56,916 nucleotides of DNA from Lentisphaeria bacterium UBA1732 (GTDB lineage Bacteria > Verrucomicrobiota > Lentisphaeria > Victivallales > UBA1829), in NCBI GenBank assembly GCA_002315855.1, contig DCIG01000070.1, positions 1 to 56,916 of the forward strand. Reading direction: 5' to 3'. The stretch's first letter is position 1; every line of letters starts with the position of its first letter. Under the pieces are notes generated by a model. The model searched no databases, had not been told where the DNA came from, and saw only the letters and a list, made by a program, of their open reading frames with translations. This document shows, piece by piece, positions 1-8,416 of this stretch. The position numbers were made by a program, and so were the translations under genes.

Positions 1-117
<117 letters not shown>

Positions 118-240
118 TTCAATTTTCCTTTCATGTTGTTGTGAAAATATCAAATCGAGGTCGATTTGGTTGTTTACAGTTTTAACGATACGAACTGTGA
201 AAATATTGTATGATTTCTTTTATTTTCACTTTTTTCTTCA

Positions 241-268
241 AAAAAACGGAATCCGGTGAGGGATTCCG
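241..268 (-). terminator. Intrinsic terminator after the Gly/Met/Pro-rich membrane protein gene
   Basis: Inverted arms CGGAATCC (247-254) and GGATTCCG (261-268) enclose a 6-nt loop. On the minus strand the stem is followed by six T residues (plus-strand A run 241-246). It lies 26 bases past the stop at 295. Confidence 0.85.
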
Positions 269-294
269 TCAAAGTCTGCTCAAAACAACAGGGA

Positions 295-729
295 TTACAT
301 CATGGGGCCCATCGGACCGCCGAAGCCGCCCATACCGCCCGGCATCGGACCGCCGAAGTCCAACGGTCCCATGTTCGGTCCCATACCCGGAGGATTCATG
401 CCGGGAGGTCCCATTTCAGGTCCCATCATGACGGGACCGCCCATCATCATATCCGGCGGAGCGGCGAAGAAATTCGGTTCGCTTCCTGCGTTCAGATTAA
501 CCGTGGATTCCGCGGCGGCTTTGCGTTCGCTGGATTTCCGACTGGTGCGAGTAACGCGTTTGCCGGCAGAAGAAGATTTATTGGTATTAGCCGTGGAAAC
601 GGCAGTATTGTCATTGCGCTGATTGCCCGGCATACATTTCACCATAATCACCGCAAAGATTGTAACGATAACAACGAATGCCAATGCGACATTGACAAAC
701 ATTCCGCCCTGATTGTTGTTTTTTTTCAT
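295..729 (-). CDS. Single-pass membrane protein with Gly/Met/Pro-rich tail
   Basis: The 144-residue product has a short basic/Asn N-terminus, one transmembrane helix at about residues 12-31, a basic Ser/Thr/Lys/Arg segment (about 50-72), and a low-complexity tail (about 90-144) of GPM, PPGM and PMM units ending in PMGPMM. No catalytic motif is visible and I do not recognise the family. The start at 729 has AAGGA about 9 bases upstream. A convincing hairpin terminator follows at 241-268, which supports a real transcription unit. The composition resembles the GGM repeats at both window ends. A role as membrane-anchored spacer or metal-interacting Met-rich tail would be a guess. Confidence 0.6.
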   Translation of the reverse strand: MKKNNNQGGMFVNVALAFVVIVTIFAVIMVKCMPGNQRNDNTAVSTANTNKSSSAGKRVTRTSRKSSERKAAAESTVNLNAGSEPNFFAAPPDMMMGGPVMMGPEMGPPGMNPPGMGPNMGPLDFGGPMPGGMGGFGGPMGPMM

Positions 730-936
730 TGTACTGTGTCCTTCCCGTAAGAGATGCTGTCAGATTCCGGCTGCCGATGTAAAACCTTTTCACAACAAAT
801 AACGTTTTTCGCGGTCGATTTATTGCCCCGGAAACATCATTTTTCGATGATTTTTGTATTGAATTTTACCTCAAAAAGACGGGCTGAAATGCCTAAGTGT
901 CTCATTGCATTGCAATAAGCACTGATGGGCGGGAAA

Positions 937-1914
937 TCAGTCTGCGAGGTGCTTGCCGGGAATCAGATAGCCGCGAACATAATCGCGAACGGCATCCTGA
1001 AGCGTGTGATCCGTCAGTTTGTACCCGGCGGACTGAATTTTGGACATGTCGGCGCAGGTATAATACTGGTATTTGCCTTTCAGTTCATCCGGCATGTCGA
1101 TGTACCTGATTTTGCAGGGCAGGTCCATGGCATCGAAGACCGCTTTCACCAGAGAATTCCAAGTTTCGGCTTTTCCGCTTCCGATGTTGTACAAGCCGTT
1201 CAGATCGGGGTGAATCATCAGGAAGATAATCATATTGACCGCATCTTTCACATAGATGAAGTCGCGCTGCTGTTCGCCGTCTGCATATTCCTCTCTGTAG
1301 GAACGGAAGAGGGAAACCTGACCTGCTTCCTGAATCTGCTCGAAAGCGCGGCAGACCATGCTGCGCATGGGTCCTTTGTGCTTTTCGTTCGGTCCGAAAA
1401 CGTTGGTGAATTTCATACCGGCGATTTTGTCGAGCATACCGTGCCGCTTCGCCCAGAGGTCGAACATCTGCTTGGAGTAGCCGTACATATTGAGGGGGCG
1501 GAGCTCCTCAATCTTGGAGTCGTCGTCATGATAGCCGTGTTCGCCGCCGCCGTAGGTTGCTGCGCTGGAAGCGTAGAGGAACCGTGCATTGCGCTTCAAG
1601 GTGCGCACCGCCAGAAGTTTTGAAAACTCAAAATTGTTATGCACCAGATATGTGGCATCGCGTTCCGTGGTGGACGAACATGCGCCGAGGTGAATCACGG
1701 CCTGAATGTCATCGGGGAGGTCGTTATTCTGGAGCATCGCCAGAAACATGTCTTTTTCCATGTAGTCGGCAAACTGGAGACCGCGGAGATTTTTCCATTT
1801 TTCCGAGGTGCCGAGATGGTCAACCGCCAGAATGTCCGTGACGCCTTGTTTGTTCAACGCATATACGACCGCACTGCCAATCAGTCCGGCGGCACCTGTA
1901 ACAATAAATTTCAT
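937..1914 (-). CDS. hldD: ADP-L-glycero-D-manno-heptose-6-epimerase
   Basis: HldD epimerises ADP-D-glycero-D-manno-heptose to the L-glycero form used in the LPS inner core. The 325-residue protein is an extended SDR: NAD-binding GAAGLIG at residues 7-13, the HldD-type HLGACSSTTE, a YGYSKQ active-site Tyr/Lys, and the family's NVFGPNEKHKG and QQRDFIYVKD segments. The chosen ATG at 1914 starts MKFIVTGAAG and has AGGAG about 8 bases upstream; a longer reading to 1965 adds an unlikely leader. It follows a small lipoprotein gene and a phosphatase gene on the same strand. Its presence implies heptose-containing LPS. Confidence 0.96.
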   Translation of the reverse strand: MKFIVTGAAGLIGSAVVYALNKQGVTDILAVDHLGTSEKWKNLRGLQFADYMEKDMFLAMLQNNDLPDDIQAVIHLGACSSTTERDATYLVHNNFEFSKLLAVRTLKRNARFLYASSAATYGGGEHGYHDDDSKIEELRPLNMYGYSKQMFDLWAKRHGMLDKIAGMKFTNVFGPNEKHKGPMRSMVCRAFEQIQEAGQVSLFRSYREEYADGEQQRDFIYVKDAVNMIIFLMIHPDLNGLYNIGSGKAETWNSLVKAVFDAMDLPCKIRYIDMPDELKGKYQYYTCADMSKIQSAGYKLTDHTLQDAVRDYVRGYLIPGKHLAD

Positions 1915-1965
1915 TATACTGCTCCTGAAAAAACTGCTGAAAGTAAAGTTAAAGTTAAAACACAC

Positions 1966-2373
1966 TTACCAGTCGTAAACGGCTGAATGTCTGTCAAGCA
2001 GGGTGGAACTGCGGTTCGGGTCCGAGTCCGACCACGGGAAAACCGTATTTTCTCTGCTGTTGCTGAGAGGCTGGGTCATATCGCCAAGACGTTCGCGTTT
2101 TTTGACGCTGTTTGTCTGAAAGAACCATGAACTGGCACTGCTTGCGGTCTCCTGTTCGGCTTCTTCAAAGGCTTCCAGCTCCATTTTATTTTTTTTCGCA
2201 TAGTAATCGGCGACTTCCTTTGAGGACATAGAGGCCATTTGGGCGGGAGTCAAATCCGGCATGGTCTCTTTCTTTTTGGAGTCAGAGTTTCCCATCGTGT
2301 CAATATGGCAGGAAACAGAAGAAAAAAGAACGAATGCCATTGCGGCACTTGCCATAAGGGACGAACGTTTCAT
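1966..2373 (-). CDS. Small putative lipoprotein of unknown function
   Basis: The 135-residue product begins with a lipoprotein-type signal (MKRSSLMASAAMAFVLFSSVSC, candidate acylated Cys22). The mature part is hydrophilic, with a charged alpha-helical stretch (about 45-75, KEVADYYAKKNKMELEAFEEAEQE) and a C-terminal segment rich in Ser, Asn and Asp ending in YDW. No known domain is recognised. The ATG has AAGGTG 6 bases upstream. It lies 11 bases after the phosphatase stop and 51 bases before hldD, so the three genes probably share a transcript. Whether it works with the phosphatase is unknown. Confidence 0.7.
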   Translation of the reverse strand: MKRSSLMASAAMAFVLFSSVSCHIDTMGNSDSKKKETMPDLTPAQMASMSSKEVADYYAKKNKMELEAFEEAEQETASSASSWFFQTNSVKKRERLGDMTQPLSNSRENTVFPWSDSDPNRSSTLLDRHSAVYDW

Positions 2374-2384
2374 GATTCACCTTT

Positions 2385-3839
2385 TCATGTTTGGGGCAAA
2401 GAGGTTGGAGAGATGAACGGAGATGTTTTTTTCCGTTTCGGCGTGATGACAACGATGGTGCGGTCATCGAGGTCGGTATCGGTAACAGCGTAATTGCTTA
2501 CTCCGGTGAGAATCTGGCGGATGGTCTGTTCGGGGGGGACATCGTTGCGGCAGTTTTCGCGGAATATATCCTCAATGCGTTTTTCGCCGTACTGAACGCC
2601 TTCGGGGTTGGTGGCTTCATTGATGCCGTCAGTGTACATCAAGATGCCCATTTGGGAGCCGAACTGAGTGATAAAGGAGTCGTAATGGACAAATTCAGGG
2701 GGGAGCATTCCGATTGCCATGCCTTCGGGTTCAATGCAGCGGGTATGATTGCGCACATACATAATGACCGGCGGATGAGCGGCGCGGACATATTCCAGCG
2801 TATTTTCGCGTTTGTTCAGCAGACAAATGGCCAAAGTGAGGTAGCGTTCATCGTCCAAGTCGCGGTAAAGGGCGGTATTCAGTTCGTACATCAGGTTTTT
2901 CAGCGAAGTGAAGTGAGCGATATTCGCTCGTATGTAGCTGCGAGCCATGGACATGACAAGACATGCGGGAAGTCCTTTCCCGCTGGCATCGCCGACCATC
3001 ACGAGAATGCGGTCTTTATCGAGCTGAACGAAGTCATAGAAGTCGCCGCTGACCTCACGAGCCGCAATGGAAGAGGCATGGATTTCAAAATCACCCCATT
3101 CGGGGATACTTTTTGGGAGCAGGGAACGCTGAAGATTGCGGATGAAGTCGAGTTCCTGCACGAGACGCTGCTGTGTACTCAAACTCTTGTATACTTTCAA
3201 GAAATTGTGAGCCAAAATGACAGGACGGGCAAGAATCTCCATGCGGGTCAGTTTTTCACGGGAGAAGGTTTCGTGAATTTCGTCCGAACGATTCAGTGCG
3301 TAAACCATTCCAATCAAAACGCCTTCGTTTATCAGGGGGAGACACATGAAATCGTTGATGCGTTCCCGGCGCAGCAGATGGTCGTAATCGGAATCCGGGG
3401 TGCAGTCCCACAAGTTGGATTCGCCTTTGCAAACGGTGGCGAATGCGACATCCTGCAAGGTTTTGTCTTTCTTTCTGAATGTGTCCATCTGCTCCAGATT
3501 ACAGGGATCGCATTCGATGGTTTCCGCAAGGCGGTCGGGGAAGTGTTTCGTTTTGCCCATTGCGCGGAATTTTCCCTCATGATTCAGGAAAATACAAACC
3601 TCTTCGGCATGAATCTGCTCGGCGAGATACTGCGCCGTCATTTCAATCCATTCCGTAGACTCACCATCGCCGGATTTGGTGATATTTTCCGCGAAAATGC
3701 CGAGATAATTGATGATTTGCGCATTATCCCGTATTTTCACGCCCAAATCAGCACGAAGTGAGCGAATTTTACGCCGTTGCAGGATTACTGCAAGTGTCAG
3801 CAGGAAGAGGAGGCTTCCAAATATGGTGATTGTATTCAT
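2385..3839 (-). CDS. Membrane-anchored GAF-SpoIIE serine phosphatase (RsbU-type)
   Basis: The 484-residue protein has one N-terminal transmembrane helix (about 5-20), a short basic juxtamembrane region, a GAF-like sensor domain (about 60-195), a linker helix with the LQRSLLP signature before the catalytic domain, and a SpoIIE/PP2C domain from about 245. Metal-binding motifs are visible: EVSGDFYDF, VGDASGKG and the late LMYTDGINEA. RsbU-type phosphatases dephosphorylate anti-sigma-factor antagonists in partner-switching cascades. No antagonist or anti-sigma kinase gene is present nearby, so the target must be encoded elsewhere. A near-consensus promoter lies 30 bases upstream. Confidence 0.9.
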   Translation of the reverse strand: MNTITIFGSLLFLLTLAVILQRRKIRSLRADLGVKIRDNAQIINYLGIFAENITKSGDGESTEWIEMTAQYLAEQIHAEEVCIFLNHEGKFRAMGKTKHFPDRLAETIECDPCNLEQMDTFRKKDKTLQDVAFATVCKGESNLWDCTPDSDYDHLLRRERINDFMCLPLINEGVLIGMVYALNRSDEIHETFSREKLTRMEILARPVILAHNFLKVYKSLSTQQRLVQELDFIRNLQRSLLPKSIPEWGDFEIHASSIAAREVSGDFYDFVQLDKDRILVMVGDASGKGLPACLVMSMARSYIRANIAHFTSLKNLMYELNTALYRDLDDERYLTLAICLLNKRENTLEYVRAAHPPVIMYVRNHTRCIEPEGMAIGMLPPEFVHYDSFITQFGSQMGILMYTDGINEATNPEGVQYGEKRIEDIFRENCRNDVPPEQTIRQILTGVSNYAVTDTDLDDRTIVVITPKRKKTSPFISPTSLPQT

Positions 3840-3868
3840 GAGATGATCTTTTTTTATTATTGCCTGTA

Positions 3869-3897
3869 AGTATACATCCTGTTTGTGTTCACGTCAA
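3869..3897 (-). promoter_or_regulatory. Sigma70-type promoter for the phosphatase/lipoprotein/hldD unit
   Basis: On the minus strand TTGACG (3897-3892) and TATACT (3874-3869) are separated by 17 bases. The predicted start lies about 25 bases before the phosphatase ATG, giving a short leader. Confidence 0.8.
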
Positions 3898-4277
3898 ATA
3901 AAAAACGAAAAAAAGATTATTTTTTTTCAACTTTTTCCAAAAAGATGCCACCGGACGGCACTTCCGGGAATAAAGAACCGCCTTTTCAGCAGGGGAGCAG
4001 GGAAAATCACTGGCATGATTTTTTCAGGGGAAAATGTGTTCCCGTGCGAGGAAGAAGGGGCATCGGAGAAGGGTTTTCGCCATCTTTTCAAGGGGAACGC
4101 TTGACTTTTCGTTTTTACGCTGTAAATTATAACTTTAAATGTACTGTAATAAAGCAGTATTCCCAGCCGGTTTCGATTCTGTGCGGAACGCAAGATGGCA
4201 GGCGGGGAGAGAGGCATTTATGAGGTACGAACAGCATTTCACGAACAATCAATACATTAACATAAAGGTCAATCCCC
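3898..4277. other. Divergent intergenic region without a supported gene
   Basis: Between the phosphatase and the chaperone gene, open frames exist on both strands (about 3883-4223), but none has a convincing ribosome-binding site or recognisable protein. The only clear signals are the leftward promoter at 3869-3897 and a weaker rightward promoter near 4101. Confidence 0.6.
4101..4128 (+). promoter_or_regulatory. Candidate promoter for the chaperone-ispF-rsmB-tatD-tcdA operon
   Basis: TTGACT (4101-4106) and TAAATT (4123-4128, preceded directly by TG) are spaced by 16 bases. The leader to the first ATG at 4278 would be about 145 nt. It is the best match in this gap but not strong. Confidence 0.5.
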
Positions 4278-5954
4278 ATGGTTTTCCAAAAAATGAACAA
4301 CGTGCTGATCAAGCACGGCAAATCAGTATCCATTATTTTCCTTGTCATCATCATCATTGCATTCGTCTGGTACTTCACACCGGGCGTTGACGGGTCCATT
4401 CTTTTCGGACGCAAAACCGGTGCAAAGGCGACATACGGACAGGTGCTTGACAATGTGAAGATCACGTTTGCCGATGTGTCGACCGTGCAGAACAGTGCGG
4501 CGATGCTTACCGCAGCACAGTACGGGCTTGCACCGAACCGGGTCAGTCAGATTACGGAAGACGAGGCATTCCAGCTCACCGCACTGCTTAAGATAGCGGA
4601 TTCACTGCATGTGCTCGCTTCCAATGCGGACATCGCGAAGTATATTTCCTCAATTCCGTCTTTCCGCGAAAACGACAAATTCTCGGCCAAGCTGTACGAA
4701 ACCTACAAGAACAAATGCCTGGCTCCGCTGGGATACGGCTACAAGGATTTTGAACAGGCAATCGCCACTTTCGTGAAGATTGACAACATGATGGACCTGG
4801 TCAGCAATACCAGTGTCATCACCGACGATGAAATCCGCCGTGAAGTCGCCCGCAATCTGGAAAAGGTCAATTACCGCATGATTACATTCCCGCCCGTGGA
4901 TTTTGAAAAGAGCGTGGAAGTAACGGACGCGCAGGTCAAGGAATACTATGACGCGAACCCGAAACAGTTCATGACGGAACCGCAGTCCGACGGTATTCTG
5001 GCCGTTTCCGCGAACGCAGATGCAGAGAAAAAGGAAGTTACGGATGAGCAGGTCAAGGAATACTATGAACTGGTCAAAGACACTCTGCTCGATTCTGAAG
5101 GGAAAGTGCAGACACTGGAGGAAGCCAAGGACTACATCCGCATGACGCTGGCCGAATCCGGAACATCCGAAGCCGCGTATGAAAAGATGTCGGGATTCAA
5201 CAAGGCGTTCCGCGAATTCATCCGCATGAACAAAGAAGAATTCCAGGCCGATCCGAGCGGGATTTTCCGCAAGTTCGCCACCGAAAACAAGCTGAAACTC
5301 ATCGACATCAAAGATTTGAATGCGTCTACGGCAAGCGATTCCGAAAAGTTCATCGATTCCGCTCTCGTCAATGCCGTTACCGGCCTGCAAAACGTCAATT
5401 CCTACACAAACATGATTCGCGAAGAAAACGCGACCGTGATGTTCCTGCTGACCGGCCGCCGTCCCTCTGAACTCGCATCGTTCAATGATGTTCAGGACAA
5501 GGCAAAAGAAAAACTGGTTTCGCAGAAAGCAGCGGTGCTTGCCGAAGAAGCCGCGGCAGCATTCCGCGTGGCGGCAAGTGAATCGAAAGATTTGAAGGGC
5601 GAACTGGAAGATCTGGTCAAGAACGCCAAGGGAAGCATCACGGAAGCCGAAGATTTCACCATCGGTTCTGTTCAGGATAATCCGTACATCATTTACATCA
5701 TGCCGGTGGAACAGATCATGAAGACGGAAGCCGGAAAGCTCTCCGCGCCGGATAACACGCTGGGGTCTTCCCGTTTCGCATTCGTCAACACGCGCACGGA
5801 ACCGACCGCAGAGGAAATCGACAAGGAAATTGCCGGAAAGAGCGCAAATTATCTGAATGCCAAGAAGTCTCTGGTGCGCACGGAATTCCAGAACAGAGTC
5901 TATGCGACAGTCCGCACGGCATTTCCGAGCCGACAGTCCGCCGACGAAGAATAA
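4278..5954 (+). CDS. SurA/PpiD-like membrane-anchored periplasmic folding factor
   Basis: The 558-residue product has a cytoplasmic N-terminus, one transmembrane helix (about 18-36) and a large charged, helical periplasmic part. The layout resembles PpiD: a SurA_N-type helical region (about 75-220, with DDEIRREVARNLEKVNYRMITF), repeats of VTDxQVKEYY at about 216 and 256, and a long C-terminal helical section. I could not find the parvulin PPIase signature, so it may be a chaperone without isomerase activity. AAAGG lies about 10 bases before the ATG; a second ATG lies 15 bases on. It leads a tight operon, with ispF starting 3 bases after its stop. Confidence 0.75.
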   Translation: MVFQKMNNVLIKHGKSVSIIFLVIIIIAFVWYFTPGVDGSILFGRKTGAKATYGQVLDNVKITFADVSTVQNSAAMLTAAQYGLAPNRVSQITEDEAFQLTALLKIADSLHVLASNADIAKYISSIPSFRENDKFSAKLYETYKNKCLAPLGYGYKDFEQAIATFVKIDNMMDLVSNTSVITDDEIRREVARNLEKVNYRMITFPPVDFEKSVEVTDAQVKEYYDANPKQFMTEPQSDGILAVSANADAEKKEVTDEQVKEYYELVKDTLLDSEGKVQTLEEAKDYIRMTLAESGTSEAAYEKMSGFNKAFREFIRMNKEEFQADPSGIFRKFATENKLKLIDIKDLNASTASDSEKFIDSALVNAVTGLQNVNSYTNMIREENATVMFLLTGRRPSELASFNDVQDKAKEKLVSQKAAVLAEEAAAAFRVAASESKDLKGELEDLVKNAKGSITEAEDFTIGSVQDNPYIIYIMPVEQIMKTEAGKLSAPDNTLGSSRFAFVNTRTEPTAEEIDKEIAGKSANYLNAKKSLVRTEFQNRVYATVRTAFPSRQSADEE

Positions 5955-5957
5955 TTC

Positions 5958-6455
5958 ATGTCCATGAACGATAGAGCTGCGTTCCGCGTCGGAAGCGGAT
6001 ATGATATTCACCGGCTGGTCCCGGAACGCAAGCTCATGCTCTGCTGCTACGAGGTTCCCTATGAACGGGGCCTGCTCGGACACAGTGATGCAGACGCGCC
6101 TGTTCATGCGCTGATTGATGCGATTCTGGGGGCACTGGCACTGGGAGATATCGGGCAGCATTTCCCCGACACCGATCCTGCTTACAAGGGAATTTCCGGG
6201 CGGGCTCTCCTGAAAGCCGTACTGTCATTGCCTGAATTGCAGGGATGGCAAATCGGCAATCTGGATATCACCATCATCGCCCAAGCACCGAAACTGATGC
6301 CGCATATCATGGCAATGCGTCAGGCACTGGCGGATGCAGCGGGACTCCCGATCGAGGACGTTTCCATCAAAGCCAAGACAGCGGAAAAGCTCGGTCCTGT
6401 GGGTGCAGGCGAAGCAATCGAAGCTCACGCCGCCGTATTCATGTATCATGCCTAA
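5958..6455 (+). CDS. ispF: 2-C-methyl-D-erythritol 2,4-cyclodiphosphate synthase
   Basis: IspF cyclises CDP-methylerythritol 2-phosphate in the MEP pathway that supplies isopentenyl diphosphate. At 165 residues the length is normal. Diagnostic motifs are GYDIHR (metal-binding Asp and His), LLGHSDADAPVHALIDAILGA, GDIGQHFPDTDP, and the C-terminal IKAKTAEKLGPVGAGEAIEAHA. The first ATG at 5958 is 3 bases after the previous stop; an ATG 6 bases on is also possible. It shows that the organism uses the MEP route, which would feed the polyprenyl synthase encoded at 38.2 kb. Confidence 0.97.
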   Translation: MSMNDRAAFRVGSGYDIHRLVPERKLMLCCYEVPYERGLLGHSDADAPVHALIDAILGALALGDIGQHFPDTDPAYKGISGRALLKAVLSLPELQGWQIGNLDITIIAQAPKLMPHIMAMRQALADAAGLPIEDVSIKAKTAEKLGPVGAGEAIEAHAAVFMYHA

Positions 6456-6470
6456 GCATGGAGCGCGTAT

Positions 6471-7760
6471 ATGCTCTCCCCCATTGTGAATCAGGAACAC
6501 GGCAGACCGCTTGCCCCCAAAAAAACGGCAACACTCGCCGCCTCCTGTGTGCGAGCCGTCAATGAAGCCCGTACCGCACTGCATCAAAACGGCTTGCCTG
6601 CGGATCGATATTTAGTCAATTTTTTCAGAGCGAATCACCAATTCGGGTCGCGCGATCGACACGCGATTACAGAATCGGTGTTTTCTTTTTTCCGGTGGTA
6701 CGGATGCCTGAAACTTGTATTTGACCTGAACAATTTCAGCAATACCCCGGAAATGGCAATTGCGGCGGCATTGTGCGCGGATCACGCGGCGGTACCGGTC
6801 GCGGCGCACTGGCTGGGAGACACGGATGAACTGCCGGAGGATTCTTTCGAGCGAATCCGAATCGTGTCAAAATCAAATCGGATGCTTTCCCCGCGCGACC
6901 TCGTGCCTGACTGGATGCAGGAAGAAATCGCACCGGAACTGCTCACACCGTGGCTGACGGCACTCCAGACAAGGCCATACGTATGGCTTCGCGCACAAAA
7001 CACGACTGCGGAACAGCTGGTTTCCCTGCTGAAAAAATATGAAGTGGAAGCCGAAGAATTTCCAAGTCTGCAAGGGGCGGTGAAGCTGAAAAACCGCAAC
7101 ATCAAGCTGGGCGGACTGCCTGCGGCTCTGCAACGATATTTTGAAGTGCAGGACCTGTCATCCCAATGTATCGCCGCACCCGCGCAACCGAAAGCGGGGG
7201 AGGTCTGGTGGGACGTCTGCGCAGGAGCCGGCGGAAAAACCATGCAGCTTGCCTCGACTTCCAACGGGAAAGCGGAAATTCTGGCAACGGACATCCGGGA
7301 AAACATTCTGGAGGAAATCAAACGTCGCGCCAAGCAGGGGGGATTCCGAACAATCCGAGTCGCAAACGCGGCGCAAGTGCCGAAACAAAAGTTGTTCGAC
7401 GGAATCCTTACCGATGTGCCGTGTTCGTCTTCCGGACGGTGGCGGCGCAACCCGGAAGCCCGCTGGATTTTCACAAAAGAAAAACTGGACGAGCTGAACC
7501 GGACCCAATATCAAATTCTGTGCAGAGCGTCCGAACAAGTGAAGCCGGGAGGACGGCTGATTTACGGGACATGCTCTATTTTCCGTTGTGAAAATCAGGA
7601 AATCATCCGAAAATTTCTCACGGGACATCCGAAATTTGAACTTGCGGCATTCCCCGCACCGCTCAATCCCGAAGTCATAACGGACGGCATGTACACCGCT
7701 ATGGCAGAACCGGCAGGATGCGATTTCTCGTTCTGCGCAATGATGAAGCGGAAATCATGA
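6471..7760 (+). CDS. RsmB/NOP2-family RNA cytosine-C5 methyltransferase
   Basis: The 429-residue enzyme has an N-terminal NusB-like helical domain (about 20-150) and a class I SAM-dependent domain (about 235-429). Motifs: DVCAGAGGKT (SAM binding), DVPCSSSGRWRRNPE (motif IV, with the Cys that promotes product release), and GTCSIFRCEN (motif VI, catalytic Cys). The family makes 5-methylcytosine in rRNA; RsmB targets 16S rRNA C967, but some homologues act at other sites, so I leave the symbol empty. GGAG lies 8 bases before the ATG. Its stop overlaps the tatD start as ATGA. Confidence 0.92.
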   Translation: MLSPIVNQEHGRPLAPKKTATLAASCVRAVNEARTALHQNGLPADRYLVNFFRANHQFGSRDRHAITESVFSFFRWYGCLKLVFDLNNFSNTPEMAIAAALCADHAAVPVAAHWLGDTDELPEDSFERIRIVSKSNRMLSPRDLVPDWMQEEIAPELLTPWLTALQTRPYVWLRAQNTTAEQLVSLLKKYEVEAEEFPSLQGAVKLKNRNIKLGGLPAALQRYFEVQDLSSQCIAAPAQPKAGEVWWDVCAGAGGKTMQLASTSNGKAEILATDIRENILEEIKRRAKQGGFRTIRVANAAQVPKQKLFDGILTDVPCSSSGRWRRNPEARWIFTKEKLDELNRTQYQILCRASEQVKPGGRLIYGTCSIFRCENQEIIRKFLTGHPKFELAAFPAPLNPEVITDGMYTAMAEPAGCDFSFCAMMKRKS

Positions 7761-8416
7761 ACGAAATGCACTATTGCGATGCTCATACGCACCTGACGCC
7801 CAATGCGGAGGAATGTGTACGGCGGATTTATCACGTCATGCGCCCGACAGAGGCGATTCCCGAAACGCTGTTTTCCATCGGGATTCATCCCAAAGATGCG
7901 CTGATGTATTCTTTGGAGGATTTCCGAGGTTATTTCAACTCATCCAACTTGAGGGCAATCGGAGAATGCGGGCTCGACCGCACCGCATCCAATGTGCCGC
8001 TGAACAAACAGAACGAAGTATTCCGCGAGCATGTCAGGATGTCGGAAGAAAACGGGAAACCGCTGATTCTGCACTGTGTGCGATGCGCGCAGGAAATGAT
8101 TCACCTGAAAAAGGAACTGAAGCCGTTACAGCCGTGGATATTTCACGGATTCCGAGGAAACCGCAGAAAGGCATTTGAACTGGTTGAGGCGGGATTCATA
8201 CTGTCATTCGGGACGGGACTGCTGAAAGATTCAGGCAATCCGGAAGCATTTTTCGCGGAAATCCCGCCGGAGCAGATTTTGCTGGAAACGGATGCGGAAC
8301 CGGCGGAGACGCTCCCAATGATTTATGCGACCGCCGCACAACTGCACGAGCTTAATCCGATTTGTTTTGCGGATGTCATCGAACAGAATTTCAACCGGAT
8401 TTTCGGCAATGAATGA
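7757..8416 (+). CDS. tatD: TatD-family metal-dependent hydrolase/deoxyribonuclease
   Basis: The 219-residue TIM-barrel hydrolase shows DAHTHLT near the N-terminus, GIHP, the metal-bridging Glu in IGECGLD, a histidine in LILHCVR, IFHGFRG, and the C-terminal ILLETDAE aspartate. TatD proteins are magnesium-dependent 3'-5' exonucleases on DNA, with proposed roles in repair and quality control. The length is slightly below the usual 250-265 because the N-terminal loop region is compact. It is coupled to the gene upstream by ATGA and overlaps the next gene by 8 bases. Confidence 0.9.
   Translation: MNEMHYCDAHTHLTPNAEECVRRIYHVMRPTEAIPETLFSIGIHPKDALMYSLEDFRGYFNSSNLRAIGECGLDRTASNVPLNKQNEVFREHVRMSEENGKPLILHCVRCAQEMIHLKKELKPLQPWIFHGFRGNRRKAFELVEAGFILSFGTGLLKDSGNPEAFFAEIPPEQILLETDAEPAETLPMIYATAAQLHELNPICFADVIEQNFNRIFGNE

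Noticed and set aside
3883..4223. Overlapping open frames on both strands in the phosphatase/chaperone gap
   Set aside because: No ribosome-binding sites, no recognisable domain, and they cross the promoter region.
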